DNA of 49,131 nucleotides. Source: Gammaproteobacteria bacterium (lineage in GTDB: Bacteria; Pseudomonadota; Gammaproteobacteria; Xanthomonadales; Wenzhouxiangellaceae). Below, one piece after another: positions 41,286-49,131 of the stretch (position 1 is the stretch's first letter; every line of letters begins with the position of its first letter). The stretch is from the NCBI GenBank assembly GCA_009908385.1, contig JAAAPE010000147.1:1-49131 (forward strand), in the 5' to 3' direction. The position numbers and the translations under genes are program-made. The notes beneath the pieces were generated by a model. The model worked only from the letters and a program-made list of their open reading frames with translations, made no database searches and was not told the origin of the DNA.

Positions 41286-41320
41286 GACAGTGACCGGACT
41301 GCGAGCCGGGCTGTGCCCGG

Positions 41321-42442
41321 CTATCTCTCTTCGATTGCGGGCACGCCCCGATCTTCCGGTCCGACATAATCCGCGCCGGGTCGGATGATGCGGTTGTTGG
41401 CACGCTGTTCCATGATGTGGGCGCACCAGCCGGTGACACGCGACATCACGAATATGGGCGTGAACAGGCCCGTGGGAATTCCCATGAAGTGGTACGCCGA
41501 GGCGTGGTAGAAGTCGGCGTTGGCGAACAGCTTCTTTTCGTCCCACATGGTCTTTTCGACGATCTCGGAGACCGGGAACAGGGTGTCGTCGCCGACATCA
41601 TCCGACAGCTTGCGCGACCACTCGCGGATGATGGCGTTGCGCGGATCCTTCTCGCGGTAGACCGCGTGTCCGAAACCCATGATCTTCTCTTTCTCCTCGA
41701 GCTTGCGGAGCACGTCTGCACGCGCCTGCTCGGGGGAGTCGTACTGCTCGAGCATGGCCATGGCCATCTCGTTCGCGCCGCCGTGCAGCGGCCCCCTCAG
41801 AGAGCCGATTGCCCCGGTCACGCAGCTGTGCATGTCCGAAAGGGTCGAGGCGCACACGCGCGCGGTGAAAGTCGAGGCGTTGAACTCGTGTTCGGCGTAG
41901 AGAATCAGCGAGACGTCCATCACCCGCGCATGAAGATCGCTCGACGCCTTGCCGTGCAGCAGGTGCAGGAAATGACCGCCGATGGTGTCGTCGTCGGTCT
42001 CGACGTCGATGCGCTTGCCGTCGTGACTGTAGCGGTACCAGTAGGTGATCATCGACGGGAAGCTGGCAAGCAGTCGGTCGGCGACGTCCTGCTGCTCGTC
42101 GAAGCTTTCCTCCGTCTCCAGGTTGCCGAGGAAGGAGCAGCCCGTCCGCATCACGTCCATGGGGTGGGCGTTGGCGGGAATCCGCTCGAGCACCTCCTTG
42201 AGCGCATCGGGGAGCCCCCGGAGCGCCTTCAGGCGACGCGTGTAGGCGTCCAGCTCCTCGCGATCGGGCAGATGGCCCTTGAGAATCAGGTGGGCCACTT
42301 CGTTGAACGAGGCCTTCTCGGCCAGCTCGTCGACGGCGTAGCCGCGATAGCGCAGGCTGTTGCCCGACGCACCGACGGTGCAAATTTCGGTCTGGCCGGC
42401 GGACTGGCCGCGCAGGCCGGCTCCGGTCTTCTTCTCGGTCAT
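41321..42442 (-). CDS. prpC: 2-methylcitrate synthase
   Basis: A 373-residue citrate-synthase-fold enzyme condensing propionyl-CoA with oxaloacetate. Catalytic residues are in [17 protein letters not shown] (His), [15 protein letters not shown] (His) and the Asp region near [19 protein letters not shown]. The short length and the N-terminus ([16 protein letters not shown]) are those of PrpC-type rather than hexameric citrate synthases. The ATG overlaps the prpB stop by 4 nt. It ends next to the heptad-repeat hairpin. Confidence 0.93.
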   Translation of the reverse strand: MTEKKTGAGLRGQSAGQTEICTVGASGNSLRYRGYAVDELAEKASFNEVAHLILKGHLPDREELDAYTRRLKALRGLPDALKEVLERIPANAHPMDVMRTGCSFLGNLETEESFDEQQDVADRLLASFPSMITYWYRYSHDGKRIDVETDDDTIGGHFLHLLHGKASSDLHARVMDVSLILYAEHEFNASTFTARVCASTLSDMHSCVTGAIGSLRGPLHGGANEMAMAMLEQYDSPEQARADVLRKLEEKEKIMGFGHAVYREKDPRNAIIREWSRKLSDDVGDDTLFPVSEIVEKTMWDEKKLFANADFYHASAYHFMGIPTGLFTPIFVMSRVTGWCAHIMEQRANNRIIRPGADYVGPEDRGVPAIEER

Positions 42443-43323
42443 GACGACTCCTTGCTGAACAACTGATCCAGTTTCTGCTCGAACTCGTGATAGCCGAGCA
42501 CTTCGTAAAGCTCCTCGCGGGTCTGCATGGCATCGACCACGTTCTTCTGGTGGCCGTCGCGGCCGATCGCCTCGTAGACGCCCAGTGCGGCCTTGCTCAT
42601 GGCGCGGAAGGCCGACAGCGGATACAGCACGAGTCCGGCGCCGGCATCACGCAGCTCATCGACGGAAAACAGCGGCGTCTTGCCGAACTCCGTGATGTTG
42701 GCGAGCACGGGCACGTCGACCTGGCGGGCAAACTCGGCGAACTCCTCGAGCGTGTGCAGGGCCTCGGCGAAGATCATGTCGGCGCCGCAGTCGACGTACA
42801 GGCTGGCGCGGTCCACGGCGGCGGCCATACCCTCGCCGGCGTAGGCGTCGGTGCGGGCCATGAACACGAAGGAATCGTCCCGGCGCGCATCGACCCCGGC
42901 GCGAACGCGGTCGGCCATTTCTTCCGCACTCACCAGCGCCTTGTTCGGTCGGTGCCCGCAGCGCTTGGCGGCCACCTGGTCCTCGAGGTGAATGGCGGCA
43001 ACGCCCGCCCCTTCCATCTCACGCACCGTTCGCGCGATGTTGAAAGCGCTGCCCCAGCCGGTGTCGACGTCGACGAGCAGCGGCAAATCGCTCACCGCCG
43101 TGATCCGGCGCGCGTCCTCGACCACGTCGGCCAGCTGCGTGATCCCGAGATCCGGCAATCCGTAGGAGGCGTTGGCCACGCCCGCTCCGGACAGGTAGAT
43201 CGCCTGATGGCCGGCCTTTTCGGCCAGCAGCGCGCTATAGGCGTTGATCGTGCCGACGACCTGCAGCGGCGGGTTGTCGGCGACGAGCTTTCTGAAGCGT
43301 GCGCCGGGCGTTCGATCGCTCAT
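42439..43323 (-). CDS. prpB: 2-methylisocitrate lyase
   Basis: A 294-residue member of the isocitrate lyase/PEP mutase family, splitting methylisocitrate into pyruvate and succinate. [20 protein letters not shown] carries the Mg-binding Asp; [17 protein letters not shown] holds the KRCGH catalytic loop. The frame has a TTG six bases earlier (43329), but ATG 43323 is preferred. A TAAAAT on the minus strand (43364-43359) may be its -10. prpC follows with overlap; no prpD, acnD or prpF is in the window, so the dehydratase step is encoded elsewhere. Confidence 0.93.
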   Translation of the reverse strand: MSDRTPGARFRKLVADNPPLQVVGTINAYSALLAEKAGHQAIYLSGAGVANASYGLPDLGITQLADVVEDARRITAVSDLPLLVDVDTGWGSAFNIARTVREMEGAGVAAIHLEDQVAAKRCGHRPNKALVSAEEMADRVRAGVDARRDDSFVFMARTDAYAGEGMAAAVDRASLYVDCGADMIFAEALHTLEEFAEFARQVDVPVLANITEFGKTPLFSVDELRDAGAGLVLYPLSAFRAMSKAALGVYEAIGRDGHQKNVVDAMQTREELYEVLGYHEFEQKLDQLFSKESS

Positions 43324-43416
43324 GCTCAAGCGGACTCCGGGATTGGGGACAGCCCGTCATTTTATCACGGGGGACCCACTCGACCGCGCCGTTCGGAGAG
43401 CGAGCCCGTGAGACGT

Positions 43417-44937
43417 TCAGACGCGATGACCCAGGGAGGTCTCGGCGGCGTAGATGGCCCGGTTGGCGAGCGCGTTGGCGTCCTCGAGCGGAAGAAAGGG
43501 GATGCTGACCTGGCCCTGCGGGAGCACCAGACGCAAGGTCGCCAGGCCGTGCCGGCGGAAGAACGGCGTGCGAACCACCACCGCCTGCTGCACCATCGAC
43601 AGCTCGAAGGCGTCGCGGCGCAGGCCGAAAACGCCCTGCTGAATCCAGCAGACGCCGTCGACGACCTGCCAGCCCCAGCAGCGCCAGCTCCGATGGACCA
43701 GGTACAGCACCGCGAGCAGGATGGCCGGCGGGATCAGCAGAAAGGGACTGGCCTGGGGAGCGAACCACCAGAGCACAACCACCGGCGCCACCACGGCCGC
43801 GCTGATCCTTGCCCAGAACAGGCTGCGGAATCGAGGGCTGATGGGGCGAAACGTCCCGGGAATCGAAAACCCCGGCATCAGCCGGTCGACGATATCCAGA
43901 TCGTCGCGCCGTAGCCCCGGAACGAGAAAATGCCTGGCGGTGGGGTCGACTTCGAATTCCTTGCTGCTCGCCTGCTTGCCGACCAGGTACCACTGCCCGA
44001 TCAGGCGACCCAGGGCCGTCTGGTAGAGCGTCAGCCCGGTCAGCTTCTGCCTCCGGATGTTCTGCTCGCGCTTGTCGAGCAGCCCGCCGACCGCAAGGAC
44101 CCGATCCCCGAGATCGCGCAGCACGAAACCGTGGAAGCGGATCAGGGCCAGCACACCGGACAGGCCGAACAGCAGCATGACCAATCCCAGCACGAGCGAC
44201 GCGGCTCCAATCCAGCCGGCTTCGAGCACTCGCTGGAAAAGGGCACTGACGCCGATCGACTCGATCCAGCGCTCGATCCGTTCCCACAGCGTCCCGGCGG
44301 CCCAGGCGGCGATGCCGGCGATCAGCCAGACCTGGTTGCTGACCAACCCGTGTGCAAAAAGGCGGAGGGAGCCGGGCCGGTGCATCAGCGCCGGATCAGC
44401 CCGAGGCTCTGCCGCCTCGTGCGAATCCGCTGTCGGCTCGCCGCTGTCCGCGGGATCGACGTCCGCCCCGCCATGGCGGGCGATATGGTCGCGCAGGGCC
44501 AGCGCCAGCTCGCGGCTGACGCCCGGCAGGGAGACTTCCGTGGACTCCGCCCCCGGGGTTTCGAGCGTGAAACGCACCAGCCCGAAGGGACGGAAGTAGA
44601 TCGGCTGGCTCAGCCCCACGTTCTGCACCCGGGCGAAGCGGATGCGCAGGTCCTTGTTCTCGATCAGCCCCCGGCGCACGCGAATGGCATCGCCTTCGAT
44701 GCGGAACCGGAATCGTCGGTGATAGATGATGGCGAAGAGCACGCCGCCCAGCAGCAGGACCAGGCCGCCGAGCACGAATTCCCGCAGGCCCAGCCGGTCG
44801 AGGAAAGCGAAGCCGGCACCGGCGCCGGCAAAGGCGTAGAGATTGTCCCGGACGAACTTCGCGCCGCCGTTGATGACCAGGAACAGCAGCGCCATCGGCG
44901 CCAGGCGCTGCCAGGTATTGACGTCAATCCGGCTCAT
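43417..44937 (-). CDS. YdbT-like membrane protein with PH (DUF304) domains
   Basis: A 506-residue inner-membrane protein. Paired TM helices near the N-terminus (EFVLGGLVLLLGGVLFAIIY), the middle and the C-terminal third alternate with three bacterial PH (bPH2/DUF304) domains: FRFRIEGDAIRVRRGLIENK, then DRVLAVGGLLDKREQNIRRQ, then WQVVDGVCWIQQGVFGLRRD. This is the YdbT layout. An Asp/Glu-rich insert is near residues 155-185. It overlaps the YdbS-like gene by 14 nt; the pair is conserved in many bacteria but its function is unknown. Confidence 0.85.
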   Translation of the reverse strand: MSRIDVNTWQRLAPMALLFLVINGGAKFVRDNLYAFAGAGAGFAFLDRLGLREFVLGGLVLLLGGVLFAIIYHRRFRFRIEGDAIRVRRGLIENKDLRIRFARVQNVGLSQPIYFRPFGLVRFTLETPGAESTEVSLPGVSRELALALRDHIARHGGADVDPADSGEPTADSHEAAEPRADPALMHRPGSLRLFAHGLVSNQVWLIAGIAAWAAGTLWERIERWIESIGVSALFQRVLEAGWIGAASLVLGLVMLLFGLSGVLALIRFHGFVLRDLGDRVLAVGGLLDKREQNIRRQKLTGLTLYQTALGRLIGQWYLVGKQASSKEFEVDPTARHFLVPGLRRDDLDIVDRLMPGFSIPGTFRPISPRFRSLFWARISAAVVAPVVVLWWFAPQASPFLLIPPAILLAVLYLVHRSWRCWGWQVVDGVCWIQQGVFGLRRDAFELSMVQQAVVVRTPFFRRHGLATLRLVLPQGQVSIPFLPLEDANALANRAIYAAETSLGHRV

Positions 44938-45508
44938 GAACCGACGCCCTGTCCGCCTCCGCGCCGCTGGACTCGTCTTCCCGAGCCGCGCTTTCGGCGA
45001 TCTGCTCGAGCAGGTACTGCCGGACGCGGCGCGCAGCGGCCCGGTCGAGGCCCTTGACGGTGAGATCCGCCGTCATGCCGCCTGCAGTGAAGCACTTCAC
45101 GCGCATCAGCCCGAGATAGCGCTCCAGCGGCCCGTGCAGCGCCTCGACGTGCTGGATGCGCGCGAAGGGCACGATCACGGTCTTGCGCCAGGCGACGCCG
45201 TAACGATAGATGAGATCGTGCTCGCGCAGGGCCCAGGCCCGGTAGCGCGCATCGAGCCGGGCATAGACGGCCGATACCACGGCGACCACGACGGGCGGCA
45301 GGGGCAGCCACCAGAATCCGTCCAGCGGCACGAACGGCAGCTTCGGAATGACCAGCGCCGCGACGGCCAGCAGCAGCCAGAAGGCGGTCTGCGTGATCAG
45401 CGCCCAGGGCAGGTAGGCGTCGGCCACCGGGACGAGTTCCACCCGCTGGAATTCCGGCAGCGCCGAAGCCTCGACCTGCTCGTTGCTGAAGCGATTTCCC
45501 TCTTCCAT
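44924..45508 (-). CDS. YdbS-like PH-domain membrane protein
   Basis: A 194-residue protein with two TM helices (LITQTAFWLLLAVAALVIPK and WWLPLPPVVVAVVSAVYARL) and one bPH2 domain (HDLIYRYGVAWRKTVIVPFA, RIQHVEALHGPLERYLGL). I chose ATG 45508 because homology starts there and GAAGAG is close by. An ATG at 45586 overlaps the kinase stop (ATGA) and would add 26 low-complexity residues; coupling makes it a real alternative. A GTCTCGCGAGAC palindrome (45546-45557) lies in that stretch. It works as a pair with the YdbT-like protein. Confidence 0.82.
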   Translation of the reverse strand: MEEGNRFSNEQVEASALPEFQRVELVPVADAYLPWALITQTAFWLLLAVAALVIPKLPFVPLDGFWWLPLPPVVVAVVSAVYARLDARYRAWALREHDLIYRYGVAWRKTVIVPFARIQHVEALHGPLERYLGLMRVKCFTAGGMTADLTVKGLDRAAARRVRQYLLEQIAESAAREDESSGAEADRASVHEPD

Positions 45509-45582
45509 CCCCGACTCTTCGCCTTGGCCTTGGTGTGATTTCAGTGTCTCGCGAGACCCTTCCGCCCCGCCAGTGCAATTGG

Positions 45583-46671
45583 TCATGCGCCGGCCCGGCC
45601 GGCCTTGCGAATCACGCGCCGGCAGCGCCAGAGCAGGTAGTTGACCGCAATCCAGAAATGCCGGAAGGCCTTGTTGCTCGTCTGCCGGTGATGGTAACGG
45701 TAGTAGATCTGCTGCGCGATGACGGCCAGGCGGAACAGGCCGTAGACTTCGTAGAAGGCCCAGTTGTCGGGATGAAAGCCGGTGCGGTCACAGTAATAGT
45801 CCACCACCTCCCGGCGCGTCATCATGCCGGGCAGGTGCGTGGGTTGCCGGCGGAAACCGCGAAAATAGAAGTCGTCGTCCGCCTGCACCCAGTAGGCCAG
45901 TGAATTGCCGAGATCCATCAGGGGATCGCCGAGCGTGGCCAGCTCCCAGTCCAGGACCCCGATGATCCGCATCGGATCCTCGGCGTCGAGCACGAGATTG
46001 TCGAAGCGATAATCGCCGTGAATCACGCGAATGGCGATCTCGTCGGGGACGTGATCGGCCAGCCAGTCCCTGACGTAGCGGCCCGAGCCGACGTTCCAGG
46101 TCCTGGCCTTCAGGAAGCGCTTGGACCAGCCCTCGATCTGGCGGCGGTTGTACCCCGCCCCCTTGGCCAGGTCCTCGAGGCCGGCCGACTCGATGTCGAC
46201 CGTATGCAGTTCGATCAGCCGGTCGATGGCATTCCGGCACAGGGTGCGCACCGCCTTCTCGTCCAGCGCCAGACCCTTCGGCAGGTTGCGCCGCAGGATG
46301 ATGCCCTCGATGCGCTGCATGACGTAGAAATCGCAGCCCATGATGTCCTGGTCGGTGCACAGGGCAACCATGTCCGGCACGAGCGGAAACACCGGCTCGA
46401 GCGCGGCCTGGATATCGTGCTCGCGCACCATGTTGTGCGCCGACCTGGCCTTGGTCCCGGGCGGCGGGCGGCGCAGGATCAACTCGCGGTTCGGGTAGCG
46501 AAGCAGGTAGGTCAGGTTCGAGGCGCCTTTCGAGAACTGACGGACCTCGGGATCGCCCTGCAAGCCGTCGACCCGGGCCTTCAGCCACGCGTCGACCGCG
46601 TCCACGTCGAACCGGTCCTCGTCGCGCATCGCGCGCGGCCGGTCGATCCAGTCGCTCTCGGGCTCAGTCAT
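45583..46671 (-). CDS. APH-family phosphotransferase (ACAD10-type kinase domain)
   Basis: A 362-residue aminoglycoside-phosphotransferase-fold protein. The nucleotide-binding N-lobe is at FSKGASNLTYLLRY and ELILRRPPPGTK; the catalytic loop IRVIHGDYRFDNLV and the metal Asp in IGVLDWELATLGDPLMDLG are intact. In bacteria this subgroup is repeatedly paired with acyl-CoA dehydrogenases, as in the human fusion ACAD10/11, which phosphorylates 4-hydroxyacyl-CoAs before their dehydration. It overlaps the acyl-CoA dehydrogenase gene by 8 nt, so the same role in catabolism of hydroxy fatty acids is likely. Confidence 0.88.
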   Translation of the reverse strand: MTEPESDWIDRPRAMRDEDRFDVDAVDAWLKARVDGLQGDPEVRQFSKGASNLTYLLRYPNRELILRRPPPGTKARSAHNMVREHDIQAALEPVFPLVPDMVALCTDQDIMGCDFYVMQRIEGIILRRNLPKGLALDEKAVRTLCRNAIDRLIELHTVDIESAGLEDLAKGAGYNRRQIEGWSKRFLKARTWNVGSGRYVRDWLADHVPDEIAIRVIHGDYRFDNLVLDAEDPMRIIGVLDWELATLGDPLMDLGNSLAYWVQADDDFYFRGFRRQPTHLPGMMTRREVVDYYCDRTGFHPDNWAFYEVYGLFRLAVIAQQIYYRYHHRQTSNKAFRHFWIAVNYLLWRCRRVIRKAGRAGA

Positions 46672-47881
46672 GGCGATCTCGATACCGGGCCAGTTCGAAC
46701 CTCGCGATCAATCCGCGGTGCACCTCATCCGGACCGTCGGCGATTCGCAAGGCTCGCGCGCCCGTCCAGGCCGCCGCCAGCGGGAAGTCGTCGCTCATAC
46801 CCGCCCCGCCATGGATCTGCATGGCCATGTCGATCACCCGCTGCGCCATCGAAGGCACCGCTACCTTGATCTGGCTGACTTCGCTCATCGAGCGCACGAT
46901 GCCGCGGTGGTCGAGGCTCCAGGCCGCCTTGAGCACCAGCAGCCGGGCCTGCTCGATGGCGATGCGCGCCTCGGCGATGCGCTCGCCGTTCCCGCCGAGC
47001 TTGGCCAGGGGCCGCCCGAAGGCCTCCCGCTCGAGCGAGCGCCGGCAGGCCAGTTCCAGCGCCCTCTCGGCCAGGCCGACGAGACGCATGCAGTGATGGA
47101 TCCGCCCCGGCCCCAGGCGACCCTGCGCAATCTCGAAGCCCTTGCCGGGGCCGGCAATGACGGCCGACTTCGGCAGCCGTACGTCGGTGAAACTGACTTC
47201 GCCGTGACCGTAGGGTGCGTCGTGGAAGCCCATGGCGTTGAGCATGCGCTCGATCTTCACGCCCGGCGTGTCGAGCGGCACGAGAACCATCGAATGCCGA
47301 TGGTGCCGATCGGCATCGGGGTCGGTCAGACCCATGAAGACGGCCACCCGGCAATCGGGATGCCCGATGCCTGTCGACCACCATTTCCGGCCGTTGAGCA
47401 CGACTTCCTCGCCGTCGAGCAAGGCCGTCGCCTGCATGTTGGTGGCGTCGGCCGAGGCGACCTCCGGCTCGGTCATGCAGAAGGCCGAGCGAATCTCGCC
47501 GGCCAGCAGCGGTTCGAGCCATTGACGCTTCTGGGCCTCGGACCCGTAGTGGTACAGCACTTCCATGTTGCCGGTATCGGGCGCATTGCAGTTGAAGATC
47601 TCGGGGGCGATCAGCGAGCGTCCCATGCGTTCGGCCATCGGCGCATAGTCGAGGTTCGACAGCCCCCGACCGAGCTGCTCGTCCGGCAGGAACAGGTTCC
47701 AGAGCCCGGCCTCGCGGGCCCGGGTCTTCAATTCGCCGATGACCGGGAGCACCTGCCAGGGATCGTCGAGCGAGGCGAGCTCGCGATGGTAGTCGGGCTC
47801 GACCGGCTCGACTTCCTCGCGCATGAAGCGATCGAGTCGGCGGGCGATCGCGACGGCGTGGTCGGACGGCGAAAAATCCAT
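46664..47881 (-). CDS. Acyl-CoA dehydrogenase (ACAD10/11-like)
   Basis: A 405-residue FAD enzyme. FCMTEPEVASADATNMQATA is the flavin/substrate loop, LNGRKWWSTGIGHPDCRVAV the middle beta domain, and MAMQIHGGAGMSDDFPLAAA the C-terminal helix bundle with the family signature. The ACAD10/11 subgroup often uses Asp rather than Glu as base; I cannot assign it here. The partner kinase gene overlaps. GGGGA lies shortly before the ATG at 47881. It oxidises acyl-CoA, the reverse direction of the storage genes elsewhere in the window. Confidence 0.92.
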   Translation of the reverse strand: MDFSPSDHAVAIARRLDRFMREEVEPVEPDYHRELASLDDPWQVLPVIGELKTRAREAGLWNLFLPDEQLGRGLSNLDYAPMAERMGRSLIAPEIFNCNAPDTGNMEVLYHYGSEAQKRQWLEPLLAGEIRSAFCMTEPEVASADATNMQATALLDGEEVVLNGRKWWSTGIGHPDCRVAVFMGLTDPDADRHHRHSMVLVPLDTPGVKIERMLNAMGFHDAPYGHGEVSFTDVRLPKSAVIAGPGKGFEIAQGRLGPGRIHHCMRLVGLAERALELACRRSLEREAFGRPLAKLGGNGERIAEARIAIEQARLLVLKAAWSLDHRGIVRSMSEVSQIKVAVPSMAQRVIDMAMQIHGGAGMSDDFPLAAAWTGARALRIADGPDEVHRGLIARFELARYRDRHD

Positions 47882-47957
47882 GGGTGTCCCCGGCTTGGTC
47901 CAAAACGCCCAATGCTACCCCATCGCCGCCCGACCGGGCGCGACCGAGCCGTGACGA

Positions 47958-49131
47958 CTACGCCGACGTCAGCACGCACAGGACCGAGGATGAGTCCTCG
48001 AAGCGCGTCTCCCGCGGGGGGTTGAGCACCAGTCCGCCGCTCTCCCGGGCCTGCACCCCCAGCAGGGTATCGCCGCGCGCGGCAACGGCCGCCTCCATGT
48101 CGCGAAAGCGCTCGCCGGCGCGCAGCCCGTAGGCCGACAGGGGTCGGAACTCGATTTCCGGGCCGCCGACCGTGAACAGTTCGTCGAAGATCTGCCGGAT
48201 AGCCGGCTGCAGGGCGATGCGTGCCAGCAGGTGGCTGACGATCAGGGGGCTGATCACGGCCTCGACCCCGGTCGCGCCCGCCAGCCCCTCGTTGGCCGCA
48301 TCGGCCAGCTCCAGCAGGATCTGCGGGCGCTTGTCGCGGCCGGCGAGCAGGCTCTCGATCAGCCGATGGCCGACGATCGTGCGCGCGTCGGCTTCCTCTT
48401 CGCTCGCCAGTCGATCGCTGGCCAGCAGAAGGATGCTCGTCACGCCCTCGAGATCGCCCGCGCGCAGGCTCCCGGCCAGCAGAAAATCTTCCTGCACGTG
48501 TTCGACCGGCACCCGCGCGGCACGGGCGGAATAACGCTCGATTTCCTCCCGGCGCATGCCGATGTCCGACGAGGACACCAGCCGCACCTCGAAATCCCGG
48601 TCCCCGTAGCTGGCCAGTTCGTCGAGGAGGTTCGGTACGCGCTGGTTCCAGCCCAGGACCAGCAGGCGGTGTTTCCCGGCCGCCTGCCGCCGCGAGCGAC
48701 GCGCTTCCGGGCGCTCGATCGGCGGCAAGCGCGAACCGGCGGCCTGTGCCGGCGCGGTGTCGGCAAGGCTCCGGGCCAGCATGACCAGCTTGTCGCCGGC
48801 CTCCAGACGGGTGCTCGAAACGGGGTTGAGCGATACGCTCGGCGACTCGTCGGCGCTTCGGACCAGCCCCATCACTATGACATTGGGAAACTGCCCCGTG
48901 ACCTCCTTGAGCGTGGCCCCGGCCAGGTTGCCGACGCGGCGAAGGAGGATCTCGTTGCCCGCGCGCGCGGTCAGCACTTCCCTCAGGAACGAGGAAAGCC
49001 CGGGATGGAGGATATTCTGGGTCAGCAGGCGGCTGATGGCGTCGTCGGAGGGAACGATCTCCAGCGGGCCACGGTAGGCGCTGCGCGCCATGTCGATGCG
49101 CCGGATGTCCTGCAGCTCGGCCACGACCAGC
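47958..49131 (-). CDS. CASTOR/POLLUX-type ion channel regulatory region, partial
   Basis: The frame is open to the window edge (…LVVAELQDIRRIDMARSAYRG has no start need), so the N-terminus with the channel pore lies outside. About 390 residues are visible: two RCK-like nucleotide-binding halves, the second opening with HRLLVLGWNQRVPNLLDELA, and the CASTOR/POLLUX middle motif at ILLLASDRLASEEEADARTI. The C-terminal TrkA-C-like part is GDTLLGVQARESGGLVLNPP. The GTG at 49124 is internal. Bacterial members are probably cation channels gated by a cytosolic ligand. It ends 76 nt upstream of the acyl-CoA dehydrogenase start. Confidence 0.78.
   Translation of the reverse strand, partial: LVVAELQDIRRIDMARSAYRGPLEIVPSDDAISRLLTQNILHPGLSSFLREVLTARAGNEILLRRVGNLAGATLKEVTGQFPNVIVMGLVRSADESPSVSLNPVSSTRLEAGDKLVMLARSLADTAPAQAAGSRLPPIERPEARRSRRQAAGKHRLLVLGWNQRVPNLLDELASYGDRDFEVRLVSSSDIGMRREEIERYSARAARVPVEHVQEDFLLAGSLRAGDLEGVTSILLLASDRLASEEEADARTIVGHRLIESLLAGRDKRPQILLELADAANEGLAGATGVEAVISPLIVSHLLARIALQPAIRQIFDELFTVGGPEIEFRPLSAYGLRAGERFRDMEAAVAARGDTLLGVQARESGGLVLNPPRETRFEDSSSVLCVLTSA

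Overview
The window reads as a chromosomal segment of a GC-rich (roughly 65% by eye) gammaproteobacterium. The bacterial pyruvate dehydrogenase operon, RimK, OxyR with Cys199/Cys208, a DUF6701 (MshQ-type) protein and a Marinobacter-type 662-residue fatty acyl-CoA reductase all point there. Two secreted proteins end in an LF.DRF-type tail, which I associate with the Chromatiales/Xanthomonadales border (for example Wenzhouxiangellaceae). That placement is an inference. I saw no phage, insertion sequence, CRISPR array, tRNA or rRNA.

Layout: 1-5.8 kb holds the end of a DUF6701 surface protein, a two-gene signalling unit (receiver plus degenerate GGDEF, then FHA plus degenerate EAL), an FFLEELY-motif protein, a BCP-type peroxiredoxin and a patatin-like lipase. 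The last two diverge from one palindromic -10 element. 5.8-6.2 kb is a repeat-rich gap. 6.2-12.4 kb is a neutral-lipid storage locus: alcohol-forming fatty acyl-CoA reductase, acyl-CoA-binding protein, TetR regulator, phasin with a lysine-rich DNA-binding-like arm, TPR protein and wax ester synthase/DGAT. 12.5-16 kb has a SecB-like protein and an exported penicillin-acylase-family hydrolase. 16.2-21.1 kb is pdhA-pdhB-pdhC followed by a RimB-like protease and rimK. 21.1-26.7 kb has a CadC-like membrane regulator with TPRs, two tiny overlapping ORFs and two secreted proteins sharing a C-terminal tail. 26.7-29 kb has hsp20 with a sigma-32-like promoter and three unknown proteins.

29-34.4 kb carries an FAH-family hydrolase, trpS, a RuBisCO-like protein, a YciA-type thioesterase, a truncated AhpD, AhpC and divergent oxyR with a recognisable OxyR site. 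34.4-39.1 kb is a GldA/GldF/GldG-like ABC operon with a DUF4340 protein. 39.2-41.2 kb has an AstE/aspartoacylase-type enzyme, a small membrane protein and a DUF502 protein. 41.3-43.3 kb is prpC and prpB. 43.4-47.9 kb is a YdbS/YdbT PH-domain pair with an APH-like kinase and an acyl-CoA dehydrogenase. The window ends in a CASTOR/POLLUX-type channel regulatory domain.

A metabolic theme links much of it. Acyl-CoA is made into fatty alcohol and wax ester or triacylglycerol and stored in granules. Acyl-CoA is also hydrolysed (thioesterase), oxidised (acyl-CoA dehydrogenase) or, as propionyl-CoA, drained by the methylcitrate cycle, while PDH supplies acetyl-CoA. The features most worth a second look are the storage-lipid locus, the palindromic divergent leaderless promoter, two heptad-phased hairpin arrays between convergent genes, the RuBisCO-like protein with a changed KDDE motif, and the ahpC-ahpD deletion.
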